The translations under genes and the position numbers were made by a program. The notes below the pieces were generated by a model. It was not told the origin of the DNA. It did not search any database and saw only the letters and a program-made list of their open reading frames with translations. DNA of 44,531 nt from Burkholderiales bacterium RIFCSPHIGHO2_12_FULL_69_20 (lineage in GTDB: Bacteria > Pseudomonadota > Gammaproteobacteria > Burkholderiales > Burkholderiaceae_C): NCBI GenBank assembly GCA_001770815.1, contig MESD01000117.1, forward strand, positions 1 through 44,531, in the 5' to 3' direction. Positions 43,906 through 44,531 of this stretch are shown here, piece by piece (position 1 is the stretch's first letter; each line of letters begins with the position of its first letter).

Positions 43906-44531
43906 TCAGCGGGTGATGAAGTCGGTGGTCTCGAAGTTGCTGGCCGGCAGGTAGCTGTAGCCGCTGCGCACCACGCTGTTGACCGTGAACCGGAAGGTGC
44001 CGCGGCTGCGGCTGCTGGGCGAGGTGAAACGTGCCACGCCAGCGCTGTCGGTGGTGACCTTGCTGCTGCGCGCCACCAGCCCGCTCCAGCTGCCGGACAC
44101 GCTGGCGCCGGCCACCGGCAGGCCGTTGGCATCGAGCACCTTCACCGCGGCGGTGGCCGTGGCGCTGCCGTTCCTGGCCAGCTTCAGGGCCATGGCGATG
44201 TCGGCCACGCGCATGGACTGCACCACCACCGGCGCATCCACCGTGATGACCACGCTGCTGCTGGCGCTCAGGCCGCTGTTGTCGGTGACACGCAGCACGG
44301 CGCTGTAGCTGCCGGGCGTGCCGTAGGTGTGGGCGGTGGTGCTGCCGCTGGCGGTGGTGGCATCGCCGAAGGTCCAGTCGTAGGCCACCAGGCTGCCGTC
44401 GGCGTCGCTGGAGCCGGTGCCCGAGAAGTTCACCGCCAGCGGCGCGGTGCCACGCAGCGTGGACGCGCCGATCACCGCGGTGGGCGCCAGGCTGCCCGGG
44501 GTCGGGTAGCTGGCCGCCACGGCGTACTGCC
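43906..44531 (-). CDS. Secreted PKD-domain protein, C-terminal fragment
   Basis: About 208 codons of a larger protein; the start lies beyond the right edge, and the frame is open to the last base. A PKD domain is clear near the visible N-terminus: PTAVIGASTLRGTAPLAVNFSG, DGSLVAYDWTFGD and HTYGTPGSYSAVLRVTDNSG. A second Ig-like domain follows (AAVKVLDANGLPVAGASVSGSW, TTDSAGVARFTSP, GTFRFTVNSVV), ending in FITR. Such tails are common on secreted proteases, nucleases and glycan-degrading enzymes of these bacteria, where they bind polymers or space domains. The catalytic part, if any, is outside the window, so no function is assigned. Confidence 0.8.
   Translation of the reverse strand, partial: QYAVAASYPTPGSLAPTAVIGASTLRGTAPLAVNFSGTGSSDADGSLVAYDWTFGDATTASGSTTAHTYGTPGSYSAVLRVTDNSGLSASSSVVITVDAPVVVQSMRVADIAMALKLARNGSATATAAVKVLDANGLPVAGASVSGSWSGLVARSSKVTTDSAGVARFTSPSSRSRGTFRFTVNSVVRSGYSYLPASNFETTDFITR

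Overview
The window is very GC-rich, densely coded DNA from a bacterial chromosome. Gene content and protein style point to a betaproteobacterium of the order Burkholderiales (Leptothrix/Rubrivivax/Ideonella-like). The signs are a Bug/TctC receptor, Pseudomonas-type bkd genes, PcaIJ, many acyl-CoA enzymes and DUF3297. The assignment rests on protein resemblance recalled from the families, not on a search. No rRNA, tRNA, CRISPR, phage or insertion-sequence gene is visible. Nearly every base lies in or next to a metabolic gene, and the region reads as a string of catabolic gene clusters with their own regulators and uptake systems.

Layout. (1) 1-4346, minus strand: a D-threonine aldolase/D-serine dehydratase-like PLP enzyme, then bkdA1-bkdA2-bkdB (branched-chain 2-oxoacid dehydrogenase; E2 is cut by the left edge). 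(2) 4446-6331: a membrane fatty-acid desaturase converging on a LysR regulator. (3) 6440-11088: an operon of CaiB-type CoA transferase, acyl-CoA dehydrogenase, nitronate-monooxygenase-like flavoprotein and Bug receptor, read away from the LysR gene across a perfect palindrome. (4) 11089-11288: an 85-bp tandem repeat. (5) 11342-14110: an old-yellow-enzyme ene-reductase followed by a Baeyer-Villiger monooxygenase. (6) 14245-18039: YceI, a cardiolipin-synthase-like lipoprotein, DUF3297 and an aldo/keto reductase. (7) 18064-26453: an IclR regulator and a one-domain extradiol-type VOC protein facing a plus-strand run of FAH-family hydrolase, TRAP transporter (dctPQM), MhpA-type aromatic hydroxylase and pcaIJ. 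This is an aromatic-acid module. (8) 26454-29033: an HDOD protein and a TetR regulator made of two fused TetR units. (9) 29101-34756: an oligopeptide-type ABC transporter. Facing it, 35057-42906 carries three acyl-CoA dehydrogenases, a fused enoyl-CoA hydratase/3-hydroxyacyl-CoA dehydrogenase, a thiolase and a Crp/Fnr regulator: a complete beta-oxidation spiral. (10) 42977-44531: an alpha/beta-hydrolase lipoprotein and the C-terminus of a secreted PKD-domain protein cut by the right edge.

How it fits together. Blocks 3, 7 and 9 each pair an uptake receptor with enzymes that convert a ring or acyl compound to CoA thioesters. Block 9 resembles, in gene set, the dicarboxylate (pimeloyl-CoA) beta-oxidation operons known from Rhodopseudomonas. 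Block 5 could turn a cyclic enone into a lactone. Block 7 mixes a meta-cleavage-like front end with an ortho-pathway end (3-oxoadipate CoA transferase).

I did not find a clearly new defence or mobile system. The most unusual items are the double TetR protein, the hybrid aromatic module, the structured pcaI-pcaJ spacer that forms a tiny coupling ORF, the 85-bp tandem repeat, and the degenerate acyl-CoA dehydrogenase partner. Non-coding stretches are short. The longest, 34757-35056, holds a plausible promoter and a hairpin. Start codons and functions are read from sequence alone.
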